Assembly: GCF_014490785.1 (NCBI RefSeq)
Contig: NZ_CP051488.1
Coordinates: forward strand, 4,712,001-4,776,000
DNA: 64,000 nucleotides
DNA from: Kosakonia sp. SMBL-WEM22
GTDB taxonomy: Bacteria; Pseudomonadota; Gammaproteobacteria; Enterobacterales; Enterobacteriaceae
Direction: 5' to 3'
Notes under the pieces: model-generated
Told to the model about the DNA's origin: nothing
The model's input: only the letters and a program-made list of their open reading frames with translations
Database searches by the model: none
Program-made: the position numbers and the translations under genes
In this document: positions 1-8,203 of the stretch, piece by piece
How positions within the stretch are numbered: the stretch's first letter is position 1
Layout of the letters: every line of letters begins with the position of its first letter

Positions 1-1
1 G

Positions 2-379
2 TATGACTGCACGTTAGCGGATGAGGTTTTTGTCGGCCCCTTTGTGGAAATTCAGGGCAATACGCAGATTGGCAAAGCCACGAAGATCCAGTCCCACACC
101 TTTATCTGCGAGTACGTCACCATTGGCGAGGGCTGTTTTATCGGCCACGGGGTGATGTTCGCCAACGATCTCTTTCGCGACGGTAAACCCGATCCCGATC
201 GCAACAACTGGGGGCGGATCACGATTGGCAGTGGCGTATCGATTGGTAGCGGCGCAACGATCCTGGCGGTCTCGATTTGCGACGGCTGCGTAATTGGCGC
301 GGGCAGCGTGGTGACAAAGTCGATAACGGTGAAAGGGGTTTATGCAGGCAACCCGGCGCGACTGCTGCGCCGGTTGTAA
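2..379 (+). CDS. Left-handed beta-helix acyltransferase, 3' part only
   Basis: The reading frame is open from the window edge to the stop at 377-379, so the gene starts upstream. The visible protein shows hexapeptide repeats (IGKATKI, IGEGCFIG, ITIGSGVSIGSGATI, VIGAGSVV) ending in the YAGNPARLL motif typical of trimeric LbetaH acetyltransferases. The ANDLFRDGKP insertion resembles sugar N-acetyltransferases of the WbpD/WlbB type. That would fit its tail-to-tail position beside the yjbEFGH exopolysaccharide operon, but the substrate cannot be read from sequence. An internal ATG at 44 exists but is unlikely to be the start because the fold continues upstream. Confidence 0.8.
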   Translation, partial: YDCTLADEVFVGPFVEIQGNTQIGKATKIQSHTFICEYVTIGEGCFIGHGVMFANDLFRDGKPDPDRNNWGRITIGSGVSIGSGATILAVSICDGCVIGAGSVVTKSITVKGVYAGNPARLLRRL

Positions 380-413
380 AAAAGCGCCCTTCTCAGCACG
401 AGAAGGGCGTTTG
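379..413. terminator. Bidirectional terminator between the acyltransferase gene and yjbH
   Basis: A 10-bp stem (385-394 with 400-409) and 5-base loop is flanked by A6 on the left and a short T-run on the right. It can end both converging transcripts. The U-tract is better on the minus (yjbH) side. Confidence 0.8.
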
Positions 414-414
414 C

Positions 415-2511
415 TTACTGGAAGTTAACCGACTTATCGCTGGTCAGGCTGTAGAGATCGAACTTACGGCCCAGTTTCTGGCCGCCGTCACGCGTCAGCG
501 GTGTCCAGCCGATAGCAGCACGGCTGCGGGTTGGGCTGGCGCTGAACAGATCCAGCGGTACGGAGACATACACCCCTTTAGTGAAATCCCCTTCGCCATA
601 CTGCGCGGCGGAAACGTTGGTTTTCGTCGCATACGCTCCGACCACAATGCCGCTGTCGAAGTGTTTCGCCACCTCCAGTGTTGCGCCTTTATCACCAGCC
701 AGATACTGTCCGACGCTCGCTTTAACCAGCACATCCTGGGCGAACCACGGCGTCCAGTAAGCGGTGAAGTGCCCGGTTTTTACGCTGTAATCGGTGAACT
801 TCATCATGTCCTGCGCGCTGCGCCAGTCACGCTGTTTCACATAGTTCGCGTCAATGCCGAAGGCCAGCGGCCCGTCGACCGGACGCCACAGTACCTCTGC
901 ACCGGCACCACCGTACATCGTCTCCAGATAACCACCATAGACCTGTCCATAGAAGTTATTACCGAGGTACTGGAGATAGTTGGCCTGCAGGTTGTTCACA
1001 TAGACATCGTTCTGCACATATTCACGCACGCGGGTACGCACGCGCGGCAGCCCGGAGTCCTTCGGCGGGTTGGTGTAGTTAAACTTGTCATAGTTATTGG
1101 AGATGTTGCCGAACAGGCTGCCGGTAGTCAGCAGATGGTCAGTCACCCACCAGTCGGCGGTCGCCATTATCCCCAACTGATACATGTAGAAGCCTTCCGG
1201 GCCGCCGAGAGACTGGTTAAGCACCGGATCGAGATGGAAGTCGAACGCCGTGCGGTCGATATACCAGCCCTGCTCGGTTTTCTCCGGCACAATTGGCGTG
1301 ACGCGTTTTTGCACCAGCTCCGTATCCTGCCCCAGCGGTTCGCCCTCAAGGTGGCGTTTCAGGCTGGCGACATCCGTTTCGGTGGTCACGGCTGGTAGAT
1401 GGAGGCGGTTTTCCGTCACGCGGATGGTGCGAATACCATCCGGCAAATCATTCATGATGATACGATTGGCGCGCTCAACCCCTTCCTGGTTATGACGATA
1501 CTTAACCTGCTCGCCGGTGACATACAGCGTATCCCCCTTCACCTGAATTTTCGGCTCCGCGAGACCGGCGTTGTACTTCAGCAACGTCAGCTGGTTCGCC
1601 ACCACCGAGTGCTGCAGGATCGCATCCTGCGGCTGCGGTTGATACTTCGGTCGGGAGTTATCGTTATATGCAGGGCGCAAATTATTGAAGTTATTGCGCA
1701 GGGTAAAGCCAAACATCCAGGTATTGCCGCGTTCGTAGCTCAGGTTGATGTCTGCCCAGTCCGATACGCGATAGATAGCACCGACATTCACTTTGCTGCG
1801 CTGCGGCAGTTTGCCGGCGAAATCCTGCTGGTAATTGTTGCCTTCATACTCCAGCTTCAGGCGCAGCGGGTTCCATGGCGTCTGGTACTCCACACCGCCG
1901 AACAGCGCACTCGGGCCGCGGAACATCTGGCTGGTATCCGTTGAACCGGCCTGTTTATAGCGGTTATCACGCACACAATAGGATGACTTGTAACTACAGA
2001 TCGGGTTTTTAATATTTCCACTGGTGCCGAGATAGCCCCAGCCGATACCGAGGGAGAAATCAAACGGCCCCCAGGCTTTATTCGCCACCAGATATTCGCC
2101 GTCGAACAGCCCCGTCCCGCCGATATCGCGCGCGCCGACGGAGACTTGCGGCAGCCAGTAGCTCTCTTCCCAGAGGCGTAATTTGAGATCGAATGCTTTG
2201 TCTTTATAGGTCTGGTTGCCGGAGAACGCTTCAACCGGGCTATATTTGCGCGTGCGCACGTCGGTGTAGCGCAGCGTGGTTTCCAGCCACGGGAAGAGCT
2301 GCACCGAGCCAGAGTAGTAACGGTACTGATCGTTATCGCGGTAGTTCAGGCTCAGTTCACCCTCGGGCGCCATACGCGCGGTGGGCGTTTGCAGCAGGCC
2401 GACGCCGCCGAAATCTGACTGCGAAGGACCGATCGGTTCCGGCCAGGACTCCGCGTGACAAGCGGCGCTCACGCCAAGCGCCAATATGCTAATAACAAAC
2501 GATTTTTTCAT
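415..2511 (-). CDS. yjbH: YjbH family outer-membrane exopolysaccharide protein
   Basis: The protein has 698 residues, the usual YjbH length, and begins with a clear signal peptide (residues 1-20, MKKSFVISILALGVSAACHA). It is rich in alternating aromatic/polar strands, as expected of a predicted outer-membrane beta-barrel, and belongs to the YjbH/GfcD (YmcA) family. It is the last gene of yjbEFGH, two bases after yjbG. In E. coli this operon makes an extracellular polysaccharide and is under Rcs control; the exact role of YjbH in export is unknown. Confidence 0.93.
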   Translation of the reverse strand: MKKSFVISILALGVSAACHAESWPEPIGPSQSDFGGVGLLQTPTARMAPEGELSLNYRDNDQYRYYSGSVQLFPWLETTLRYTDVRTRKYSPVEAFSGNQTYKDKAFDLKLRLWEESYWLPQVSVGARDIGGTGLFDGEYLVANKAWGPFDFSLGIGWGYLGTSGNIKNPICSYKSSYCVRDNRYKQAGSTDTSQMFRGPSALFGGVEYQTPWNPLRLKLEYEGNNYQQDFAGKLPQRSKVNVGAIYRVSDWADINLSYERGNTWMFGFTLRNNFNNLRPAYNDNSRPKYQPQPQDAILQHSVVANQLTLLKYNAGLAEPKIQVKGDTLYVTGEQVKYRHNQEGVERANRIIMNDLPDGIRTIRVTENRLHLPAVTTETDVASLKRHLEGEPLGQDTELVQKRVTPIVPEKTEQGWYIDRTAFDFHLDPVLNQSLGGPEGFYMYQLGIMATADWWVTDHLLTTGSLFGNISNNYDKFNYTNPPKDSGLPRVRTRVREYVQNDVYVNNLQANYLQYLGNNFYGQVYGGYLETMYGGAGAEVLWRPVDGPLAFGIDANYVKQRDWRSAQDMMKFTDYSVKTGHFTAYWTPWFAQDVLVKASVGQYLAGDKGATLEVAKHFDSGIVVGAYATKTNVSAAQYGEGDFTKGVYVSVPLDLFSASPTRSRAAIGWTPLTRDGGQKLGRKFDLYSLTSDKSVNFQ

Positions 2512-2513
2512 TA

Positions 2514-3251
2514 TTATTCCGGTATCCGATGCGTCAGGGACTGGAGAATGTCGGCATTGAGTTCCTCATTCTCATCGCTCCACAAACCCGGTGCGAAACC
2601 GACGAAAATCACGCTGCCGGGCATCGGCTCGACGTGACGACGGTTCCAGTAAGCCACCGGTACCTTTTGCGTTTTACCGTTGGGATAGACTACCCATGCA
2701 TAGCTGCGATCCGCGCCGCTCAACAGATCCATATCATTGAGATAGCTCACCACATCACGCTCTGGCGTAAAGGGTTTCTTGCCCGGACGGCTCACCAGCC
2801 CGACGACAGTAATTGTGGTCGGCTGCGGTCCCACCCACAGGGTGTAGTCGCCTTGCAATGGTCGGTTCGCGCGACGGTGCGTGCGCAAAAAATCGGGGTC
2901 GAGTTCGACAAGCTGCCTGCCGGTGACCTTTACTCCCTGCAACTGCTGACGCAAGCCGTTGATAGCGGCGGCACTGTCGCCGCCCTCTTCTGACGCGAGC
3001 GTGGCGAGCCGCGCCAGCAGCGCCTGATGGCGCGCCTGCTCGGCGATCGTCGCCTTGCGCTCGCTGATTACCGCGCCCGGCCACCAGCTATTCGCCAGTC
3101 GCGGCTGACCCACCAGATCGACCAGGTGTTCGGCGTTGGTTAAGGTTTTCGGCTTGCTGTCGCCAGCGGTGTAGACATCAATAGTGCCAGCTGCCAGCGC
3201 CAGCGGAGAGGCGAGGCTTGCAAGCATTAAAAGGAGCGCGCCTGTTTTCAT
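2514..3251 (-). CDS. yjbG: YjbG, periplasmic GfcC-family exopolysaccharide protein
   Basis: The protein has 245 residues with a Sec signal peptide (about residues 1-20, ending LALA). It contains the GfcC-type region with the motif ITVVGLVSRPGKKP, resembling the SLBB/ubiquitin-like folds of capsule export proteins. Its start codon overlaps the end of yjbF by 4 bases and its stop lies 2 bases before yjbH, so translation is probably coupled. A role in assembly or export of the Yjb polysaccharide is inferred from family and operon. Confidence 0.92.
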   Translation of the reverse strand: MKTGALLLMLASLASPLALAAGTIDVYTAGDSKPKTLTNAEHLVDLVGQPRLANSWWPGAVISERKATIAEQARHQALLARLATLASEEGGDSAAAINGLRQQLQGVKVTGRQLVELDPDFLRTHRRANRPLQGDYTLWVGPQPTTITVVGLVSRPGKKPFTPERDVVSYLNDMDLLSGADRSYAWVVYPNGKTQKVPVAYWNRRHVEPMPGSVIFVGFAPGLWSDENEELNADILQSLTHRIPE

Positions 3252-3886
3252 TGTTTGCCCGCCTTAATCAGCGTGGTTTTCACCGGGAACCACTCCGCGC
3301 CAAGGTATTGTTCAGACTGGCGGATTACCCCGGCCTCATCCACCCAGTAGCGGTTGCGCCAGCTTTTTTGATCCGTGGTGACGTCCTCATCAAGCACACG
3401 AACGCGGGTTTCGTCGCTGCCCACTTGCACGGTATCGGTACCATTCCAGTGGAACACCGAGCGGGCAGTGGCGTAACGCACCTGCTTGTATTCGGTCCAG
3501 CCTATCGTGCGCGTCCAGCGGGTGCCGTCGATAATTTGGTTAGGTTTCGCCAGCGGGTCTGCCGCCAGGTTAGTAACATCAAGCAGGTTATCGGTGCCGA
3601 GATGGGTTTTAACGATGCGATAGTTTTGCGTCACGATGACAGCCTGATCTTGCGTCACCCATTTTTGCTGCCCGTTTTCGGCAAATGCCAACACCACAAA
3701 CAGCTGAGGGCCGTTATTAAGCCGCATATATTGGCTGGCGTAGGGCATATTACGGATATCTTCATCGGTAAGCTGCACGCCCGGCGTGCCAAATACGCTA
3801 TTCCAGAGTGAATTCCCGAGGCCTTTGATCGGGCCAGAACATGCCTGAAGGAGCAGGCAAATCAAAATGATACCAGGTCGCTTCAC
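3248..3886 (-). CDS. yjbF: YjbF lipoprotein, GfcB family
   Basis: I place the start at the GTG at 3886. It follows a GGAGA ribosome site and gives KRPGIILICLLLQAC, a lipoprotein signal with lipobox LQAC and lipidated Cys16. The reading frame is open further upstream to 4030, but that part crosses the yjbE stop and stem-loop and has no family resemblance. The resulting 212 residues equal the E. coli YjbF length. It is probably an outer-membrane lipoprotein working with YjbG and YjbH. Confidence 0.92.
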   Translation of the reverse strand: MKRPGIILICLLLQACSGPIKGLGNSLWNSVFGTPGVQLTDEDIRNMPYASQYMRLNNGPQLFVVLAFAENGQQKWVTQDQAVIVTQNYRIVKTHLGTDNLLDVTNLAADPLAKPNQIIDGTRWTRTIGWTEYKQVRYATARSVFHWNGTDTVQVGSDETRVRVLDEDVTTDQKSWRNRYWVDEAGVIRQSEQYLGAEWFPVKTTLIKAGKQ

Positions 3887-3909
3887 GACTCTTCTCCGAA
3901 AGGGACGAA

Positions 3910-3933
3910 ATAACCACACCGAAGTGTGGTTAT
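3910..3933 (-). terminator. Intra-operon stem-loop between yjbE and yjbF
   Basis: A 10-bp perfect stem with a UUCG tetraloop (minus strand) lies between the yjbE stop and the yjbF ribosome site. The tract after it (ATTTCG) is a poor U-run, so it is more likely a partial terminator or mRNA-stabilising hairpin that lets yjbE be expressed above yjbFGH. Confidence 0.6.
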
Positions 3934-3950
3934 AGTTAATGCACCCGCTA

Positions 3951-4193
3951 TTACTGGGTGCTTGTTGTGGTGGTGGTTGTGGTCCCCGTATTGGAGCCAT
4001 CACCGCCACCGGTTGCCGCCAGAGCGACACCTACCGCTGACCCTACGGTGCTCGTACTCGTTGCTGCAGAGCTGCCTGCAGAAACAGAGGTCGCTGCCGA
4101 GCCTGCTGCGTCACCGGTTTGCACCGGTGCAGCGAAAGCAGACGTCGCCGCAAGCGCGGTTATGGCAAAAATGCCATAAAGAGCTTTTTTCAT
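3951..4193 (-). CDS. yjbE: YjbE, small secreted Ser/Thr/Gly-rich protein
   Basis: The protein has 80 residues, identical in length to E. coli YjbE. It has an N-terminal signal peptide (about residues 1-21) and a mature part of small residues ending in a poly-Thr run and STQ. It is the first gene of yjbEFGH. Its abundance relative to the later genes may be set by the stem-loop just downstream. Molecular function is unknown. Confidence 0.93.
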   Translation of the reverse strand: MKKALYGIFAITALAATSAFAAPVQTGDAAGSAATSVSAGSSAATSTSTVGSAVGVALAATGGGDGSNTGTTTTTTTSTQ

Positions 4194-4603
4194 ATCAATT
4201 TCCCTTCATTGAATGAATGGAGATTTGCCTGAAAAAATTCAGGCGATAGGGAGTATACACAACTAAAGCAGATGAATTACGCATCAGGAAATAGCGGGGA
4301 ACCTTTTCGGAACATTAGCCGGAGCGTATATTTAGCAAACAGCTAAACTTTTAAATACCTTAAAAAACATATACATAAATAATCACAAATTATTCATACA
4401 ATAAGGCTAGTCCTAAAATAGATCGCAGGCGTTACGGCATGCGCCCTGATTTTCGGATAAACCTGATGAATGATATTACGCACACTAAAGAAGACTATTC
4501 TGCCCGGATTAGCCTTAACGGAAATAACATTATTGGAATTACTTATATATTGATTCGTGCAGGCAGCAGATATTTAAGGCGCGGCGGGAATAATTGCGCG
4601 GGC
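4194..4603. other. Intergenic region upstream of yjbE
   Basis: This AT-rich stretch between pgi and yjbE holds the Rcs-type box at 4402-4415 and presumably the yjbE promoter. A 75-codon open frame at 4439-4666 runs into the pgi terminator and end of pgi; its composition is not gene-like and I do not call it. Confidence 0.6.
4402..4415 (-). promoter_or_regulatory. RcsAB-type box upstream of yjbEFGH
   Basis: TAAGGCTAGTCCTA matches the RcsAB box TAAGAATATTCCTA at 11 of 14 positions, with both half-sites intact. It lies about 210 bases upstream of yjbE. Rcs regulation of yjbEFGH is established in E. coli; binding here is inferred. Confidence 0.65.
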
Positions 4604-4630
4604 AAAAAAAAGCGCCGCCGAAGCGACGCT
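4604..4630 (-). terminator. Rho-independent terminator of pgi
   Basis: On the minus strand, an 8-bp stem with UUCG loop (4611-4618 with 4623-4630) is followed by a run of seven or eight U. It lies directly after the pgi stop. Confidence 0.9.
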
Positions 4631-4637
4631 TTCTCTG

Positions 4638-6287
4638 TTAACCGCGCCAGGATTTGTAGCGGTTAATCAGCCCGTTTGTCGAGCTGTCGTGGCTGGAGAT
4701 GGCGCTATCGTCGCCCAGCTCTGGCAGGATACGGTTTGCCAGCTGTTTGCCCAGCTCAACGCCCCACTGGTCAAAGGTGAAGATGTTGAGGATCGCGCCC
4801 TGGGTGAAGATTTTGTGCTCATAGAGCGCGATCAGCGCGCCGAGGCTAAACGGCGTAATTTCACGCAGCAGGATGGAGTTGGTCGGGCGGTTGCCTTCAA
4901 ACACCTTGAACGGCACCACGTGGTCCAACGTTGCCGGATCTTTACCCTGATCGCGATACTCTTGCTCAACCACCTCGCGGGATTTACCGAACGCCAGCGC
5001 TTCGGTCTGAGCGAAGAAGTTAGAGAGCAGCTTCTGGTGGTGATCGGAAAGGGCGTTATGGGTGATGGCCGGGGCGATGAAATCGCACGGCACCATTTTG
5101 GTTCCCTGGTGAATCAGCTGGTAAAACGCATGCTGGCCGTTAGTCCCCGGCTCACCCCAGATGATCGGGCCAGTCTGGTAATCCACCGCGTCGCCATTAC
5201 GGTCAACGTATTTGCCGTTGGACTCCATGTTGCCCTGCTGGAAGTAGGCGGCAAAACGGTGCATGTACTGGTCATACGGCAGGATCGCTTCGGTTTCAGC
5301 GCCGAAGAAGTTGTTGTACCAGATACCGATCAGCGCCAGCAGCACCGGCAGGTTCTTATCCAGCTCGGTGGAGGCGAAGTGCTTGTCCATCGCGTGCGCG
5401 CCGGAAAGCAGCTCAACAAAGTTGTCGAAGCCCACGGAGAGGATGATCGACAGGCCAATCGCCGACCACAGGGAGTAACGACCGCCGACCCAGTCCCAGA
5501 ACTCAAACATATTGGCGGTATCAATCCCGAACTCACCCACCGCTTTGGCGTTGGTCGAGAGCGCGGCAAAGTGCTTCGCCACGTGCTTTTCGTCACCGGC
5601 CGTTTTCAGGAACCACTCGCGCGCGCTGTGGGCGTTGGTCATGGTTTCCTGGGTGGTGAAGGTTTTCGATGCCACGAGGAACAGCGTGCTTTCCGGGTTC
5701 ACCTTCTTCAGCACTTCAGCGATGTGGGTACCATCGACGTTAGAAACAAAGTGCATATTGAGGTGGTTTTTGTACGGGCGCAGCGCTTCGGTGACCATAA
5801 ACGGGCCGAGATCTGAGCCGCCAATGCCGATGTTAACCACGTCGGTGATCGGCTTGCCGGTGTAGCCTTTCCAGCTGCCTGAAATGATCGCTTCAGAGAA
5901 GCTTTTCATCTTCTCCAGCACCGCATTCACTTCCGGCATCACATCTTTGCCATCGACCATAATCGGCGTATTGCTACGGTTACGCAGCGCGACATGCAGC
6001 ACGGCGCGATCTTCGGTGCGGTTGATCTTCTCGCCGGAGAACATCGATTTAATGGCACCAGCCAGATCGGTCTCTTTTGCCAGCGCCAGCAGCGCGTCGA
6101 GGGTCTCTTGCGTGATGCGGTTTTTGGAGTAGTCCACCAGCATCAGATCGTCGAAGGTGGCGGAGAATTTGGTAAAGCGGTCACTGTCTTTTGCGAAGAG
6201 ATCCGCAAGGGTGACGTCCTTCATTTCAGCGTAGTGTTTCTGTAGTGCCTGCCAGGCAGAAGTCTGCGTTGGATTGATGTTTTTCAT
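4638..6287 (-). CDS. pgi: Glucose-6-phosphate isomerase
   Basis: This enzyme interconverts glucose 6-phosphate and fructose 6-phosphate. I place the start at the ATG at 6287 (MKNINPTQTSAW), giving 549 residues, the E. coli length; the frame is open 72 codons upstream but that part is not conserved. Visible motifs include the SIS-domain region with the active-site stretches NMESNGK and NGQHAFYQLIHQGT, and the C-terminal QWGVELGKQL carrying the catalytic lysine. It is divergent from lysC and ends in its own terminator. Confidence 0.97.
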   Translation of the reverse strand: MKNINPTQTSAWQALQKHYAEMKDVTLADLFAKDSDRFTKFSATFDDLMLVDYSKNRITQETLDALLALAKETDLAGAIKSMFSGEKINRTEDRAVLHVALRNRSNTPIMVDGKDVMPEVNAVLEKMKSFSEAIISGSWKGYTGKPITDVVNIGIGGSDLGPFMVTEALRPYKNHLNMHFVSNVDGTHIAEVLKKVNPESTLFLVASKTFTTQETMTNAHSAREWFLKTAGDEKHVAKHFAALSTNAKAVGEFGIDTANMFEFWDWVGGRYSLWSAIGLSIILSVGFDNFVELLSGAHAMDKHFASTELDKNLPVLLALIGIWYNNFFGAETEAILPYDQYMHRFAAYFQQGNMESNGKYVDRNGDAVDYQTGPIIWGEPGTNGQHAFYQLIHQGTKMVPCDFIAPAITHNALSDHHQKLLSNFFAQTEALAFGKSREVVEQEYRDQGKDPATLDHVVPFKVFEGNRPTNSILLREITPFSLGALIALYEHKIFTQGAILNIFTFDQWGVELGKQLANRILPELGDDSAISSHDSSTNGLINRYKSWRG

Positions 6288-6650
6288 AGCAATACTCTTC
6301 TGATTTGAGAAGTGAGACTGCCGTCGATTGTAGCGCCTGCGCGGGCAAGGTGTGATGGTTTTTATGTCAAAGGTTCGGTCGATGTGCGCAAAACCCAGGC
6401 AAAAAACCGCGAAAACAGGCACAACATAAGTCATTTTACTGACAGCAAAAGCAGCATGAAAAATCCGCATAATCCCGACGTTGACACTGTGCCCGCCCAG
6501 CATTTATTTATAAATACGCTGTTTTACGAAGTTTTTTGCAGGATAACTGCACGCTTCAGTTTCATCTACCCAGACCACCGCTGTGGGGCGAAAGGCGAAG
6601 GTTCAACCTTGTGCCATGGCTGAAATGATATCCCCTGACACGAGGTAGTT
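6288..6650. other. Divergent pgi/lysC intergenic region and short lysC leader
   Basis: The region holds a lysC promoter candidate and a leader of about 134 bases. The last 50 or so bases (TTGTGCCATGGCTGAAATG, then CCCCTGACACGAGGTAGTT) resemble the 3' end of the E. coli lysC leader. I find none of the lysine-riboswitch core motifs upstream of them. Small structures are present: the palindrome AAGGTTCAACCTT (6598-6610) and CCACCGCTGTGG near 6575. Confidence 0.6.
6481..6510 (+). promoter_or_regulatory. Sigma-70 promoter candidate for lysC
   Basis: A perfect TTGACA (6481-6486) is followed after 18 bases by TATTTA (6505-6510). Predicted transcription start is near 6517, giving a leader of about 134 bases. 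Confidence 0.55.
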
Positions 6651-8000
6651 ATGTCAAGTTTCGTTGTCGCTAAATTTGGCGGCACCAGTGTTGCCGATTA
6701 CGATGCCATGAACCGCAGTGCGGATGTGGTGCTCTCCGATAACAGTGTCCGTCTGGTGGTGCTCTCCGCTTCCGCGGGCGTGACCAACTTACTGGTTGCG
6801 CTGGCCGAAGGTCTTGAAGCAACCGAGCGTTTCGTCAAGCTCGACGCCATTCGCAAAATTCAGTTCGATATTCTGGAGCGTATGGAGAGCCAGGCGGTGA
6901 TCCGCGAAGAGATCGAACGCCTGCTGGAAAATATCACCACCCTTGCCGAAGCCGCCTCGCTGGCAACCTCGGCGGCGCTGACGGATGAGCTTGTGAGCCA
7001 CGGCGAACTGATGTCGACGCTGCTGTTTGTGGAAGTGCTGCGCGAGCGTAGCGTACAGGCGCAGTGGTTTGATATCCGCAAAGTGATGCGTACCAGCGAT
7101 CGCTTTGGCCGTGCCGAGCCGGATGTGGCGACCCTCTCAACGCTTGCCACGCAGCAGCTTGCGCCGCGCATCGATGAGGGTCTGGTGATCACCCAAGGCT
7201 TTATCGGCAGTGAAGCGAAAGGCCGCACCACCACGCTGGGCCGCGGCGGCAGCGATTACACCGCAGCCTTGCTGGCTGAAGCGCTGAGCGCGTCGCGCGT
7301 TGATATCTGGACCGATGTGCCGGGCATTTACACCACCGATCCGCGCGTGGTGCCGGCGGCAAAACGCATTGATGAAATCGCCTTTGAAGAGGCGGCAGAG
7401 ATGGCGACCTTCGGCGCGAAAGTGCTCCATCCGGCGACGCTGTTACCGGCGGTGCGCAGCGATATCCCGGTGTTTGTTGGCTCCAGCAAAGATCCGCAGG
7501 CAGGCGGCACGCTGGTGTGCAATAACACCACGAATCCGCCGCTGTTCCGGGCGCTGGCGCTGCGCCGCAAGCAGACGCTGTTAACGCTGCACAGCCTGAA
7601 CATGCTCCACTCGCGCGGCTTCCTCGCCGAAGTGTTCGGCATCCTGGCACGGCACAATATTTCAGTCGATCTGATTACCACCTCGGAAGTGAGCGTGGCG
7701 CTGACGCTGGATACCACCGGTTCTACCTCCACGGGCGATACGCTGCTGACGCAGGGGCTATTGATGGAGCTGTCGGCGCTTTGCCGGGTAGAAGTGGAAG
7801 AGGATCTGGCGCTGGTGGCCCTGATTGGCAACGATTTGTCGAAAGCGTGCGGCGTGGGCAAAGAGGTGTTCGGCGTGCTCGAACCGTTCAATATCCGCAT
7901 GATCTGTTATGGCGCCTCGAGCCATAACCTCTGTTTCCTCGTTCCCGGAAAAGAGGCCGAACAGGTGGTGCAGAAGTTACACCACAACCTGTTTGAGTGA
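6651..8000 (+). CDS. lysC: Aspartokinase III, lysine-sensitive
   Basis: The enzyme phosphorylates L-aspartate, the first step towards lysine, threonine and methionine. It has 449 residues, the E. coli length. The kinase domain begins with KFGGTSV (residues 8-14), and C-terminal ACT domains (about 310-449) should bind inhibitory lysine. It starts at ATG after the ribosome site CGAGG. The usual second layer of control, a lysine riboswitch in the leader, is not evident here. A duplicated BIME follows the stop. Confidence 0.97.
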   Translation: MSSFVVAKFGGTSVADYDAMNRSADVVLSDNSVRLVVLSASAGVTNLLVALAEGLEATERFVKLDAIRKIQFDILERMESQAVIREEIERLLENITTLAEAASLATSAALTDELVSHGELMSTLLFVEVLRERSVQAQWFDIRKVMRTSDRFGRAEPDVATLSTLATQQLAPRIDEGLVITQGFIGSEAKGRTTTLGRGGSDYTAALLAEALSASRVDIWTDVPGIYTTDPRVVPAAKRIDEIAFEEAAEMATFGAKVLHPATLLPAVRSDIPVFVGSSKDPQAGGTLVCNNTTNPPLFRALALRRKQTLLTLHSLNMLHSRGFLAEVFGILARHNISVDLITTSEVSVALTLDTTGSTSTGDTLLTQGLLMELSALCRVEVEEDLALVALIGNDLSKACGVGKEVFGVLEPFNIRMICYGASSHNLCFLVPGKEAEQVVQKLHHNLFE

Positions 8001-8004
8001 GATT

Positions 8005-8085
8005 TTGCCTGATGGCGGCTGCGCCTTATCAGGCCTACGGAATGATGCCGTTTGCAGGCCGGGTAAGCCCAGCGCCACCCGGCAA
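8005..8085. repeat. BIME/REP unit, copy 1
   Basis: This 81-base unit has two inverted REP-like arms (GCCTGATGGCGGC...CTTATCAGGC and GCCGGGTAAG...CACCCGGC). It is almost identical to the unit at 8120-8200. The pair separates the converging lysC and RNA-repair transcripts and may stabilise 3' ends. Confidence 0.9.
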
Positions 8086-8119
8086 GCAGCCACCGCAGAG
8101 CCAAACCAGGCGCTAAACC

Positions 8120-8200
8120 TTGCCTGATGGCGGCTACGCCTTATCAGGCCTACGGGAATAATGCCGTTTGTAGGCCGGGTAAGCGCAGCGCCACCCGGCA
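8120..8200. repeat. BIME/REP unit, copy 2
   Basis: A near-exact direct repeat of 8005-8085, separated from it by 34 bases. Differences are a few substitutions and a one-base length change. It ends three bases before the stop codon of the nucleotidyltransferase gene. Confidence 0.9.
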
Positions 8201-8203
8201 TGG

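Noticed and set aside
3958..4179. Plus-strand open frame opposite yjbE rich in Val/Ala
   Set aside because: It is the complement of the low-complexity Ser/Thr/Gly codons of yjbE.
4439..4666. 75-codon open frame upstream of yjbE
   Set aside because: It crosses the pgi terminator and the end of pgi, has no ribosome site and shows no family resemblance.
4689..5816. 375-codon open frame opposite pgi
   Set aside because: Antisense shadow of a well-conserved gene, with composition set by pgi codon use.
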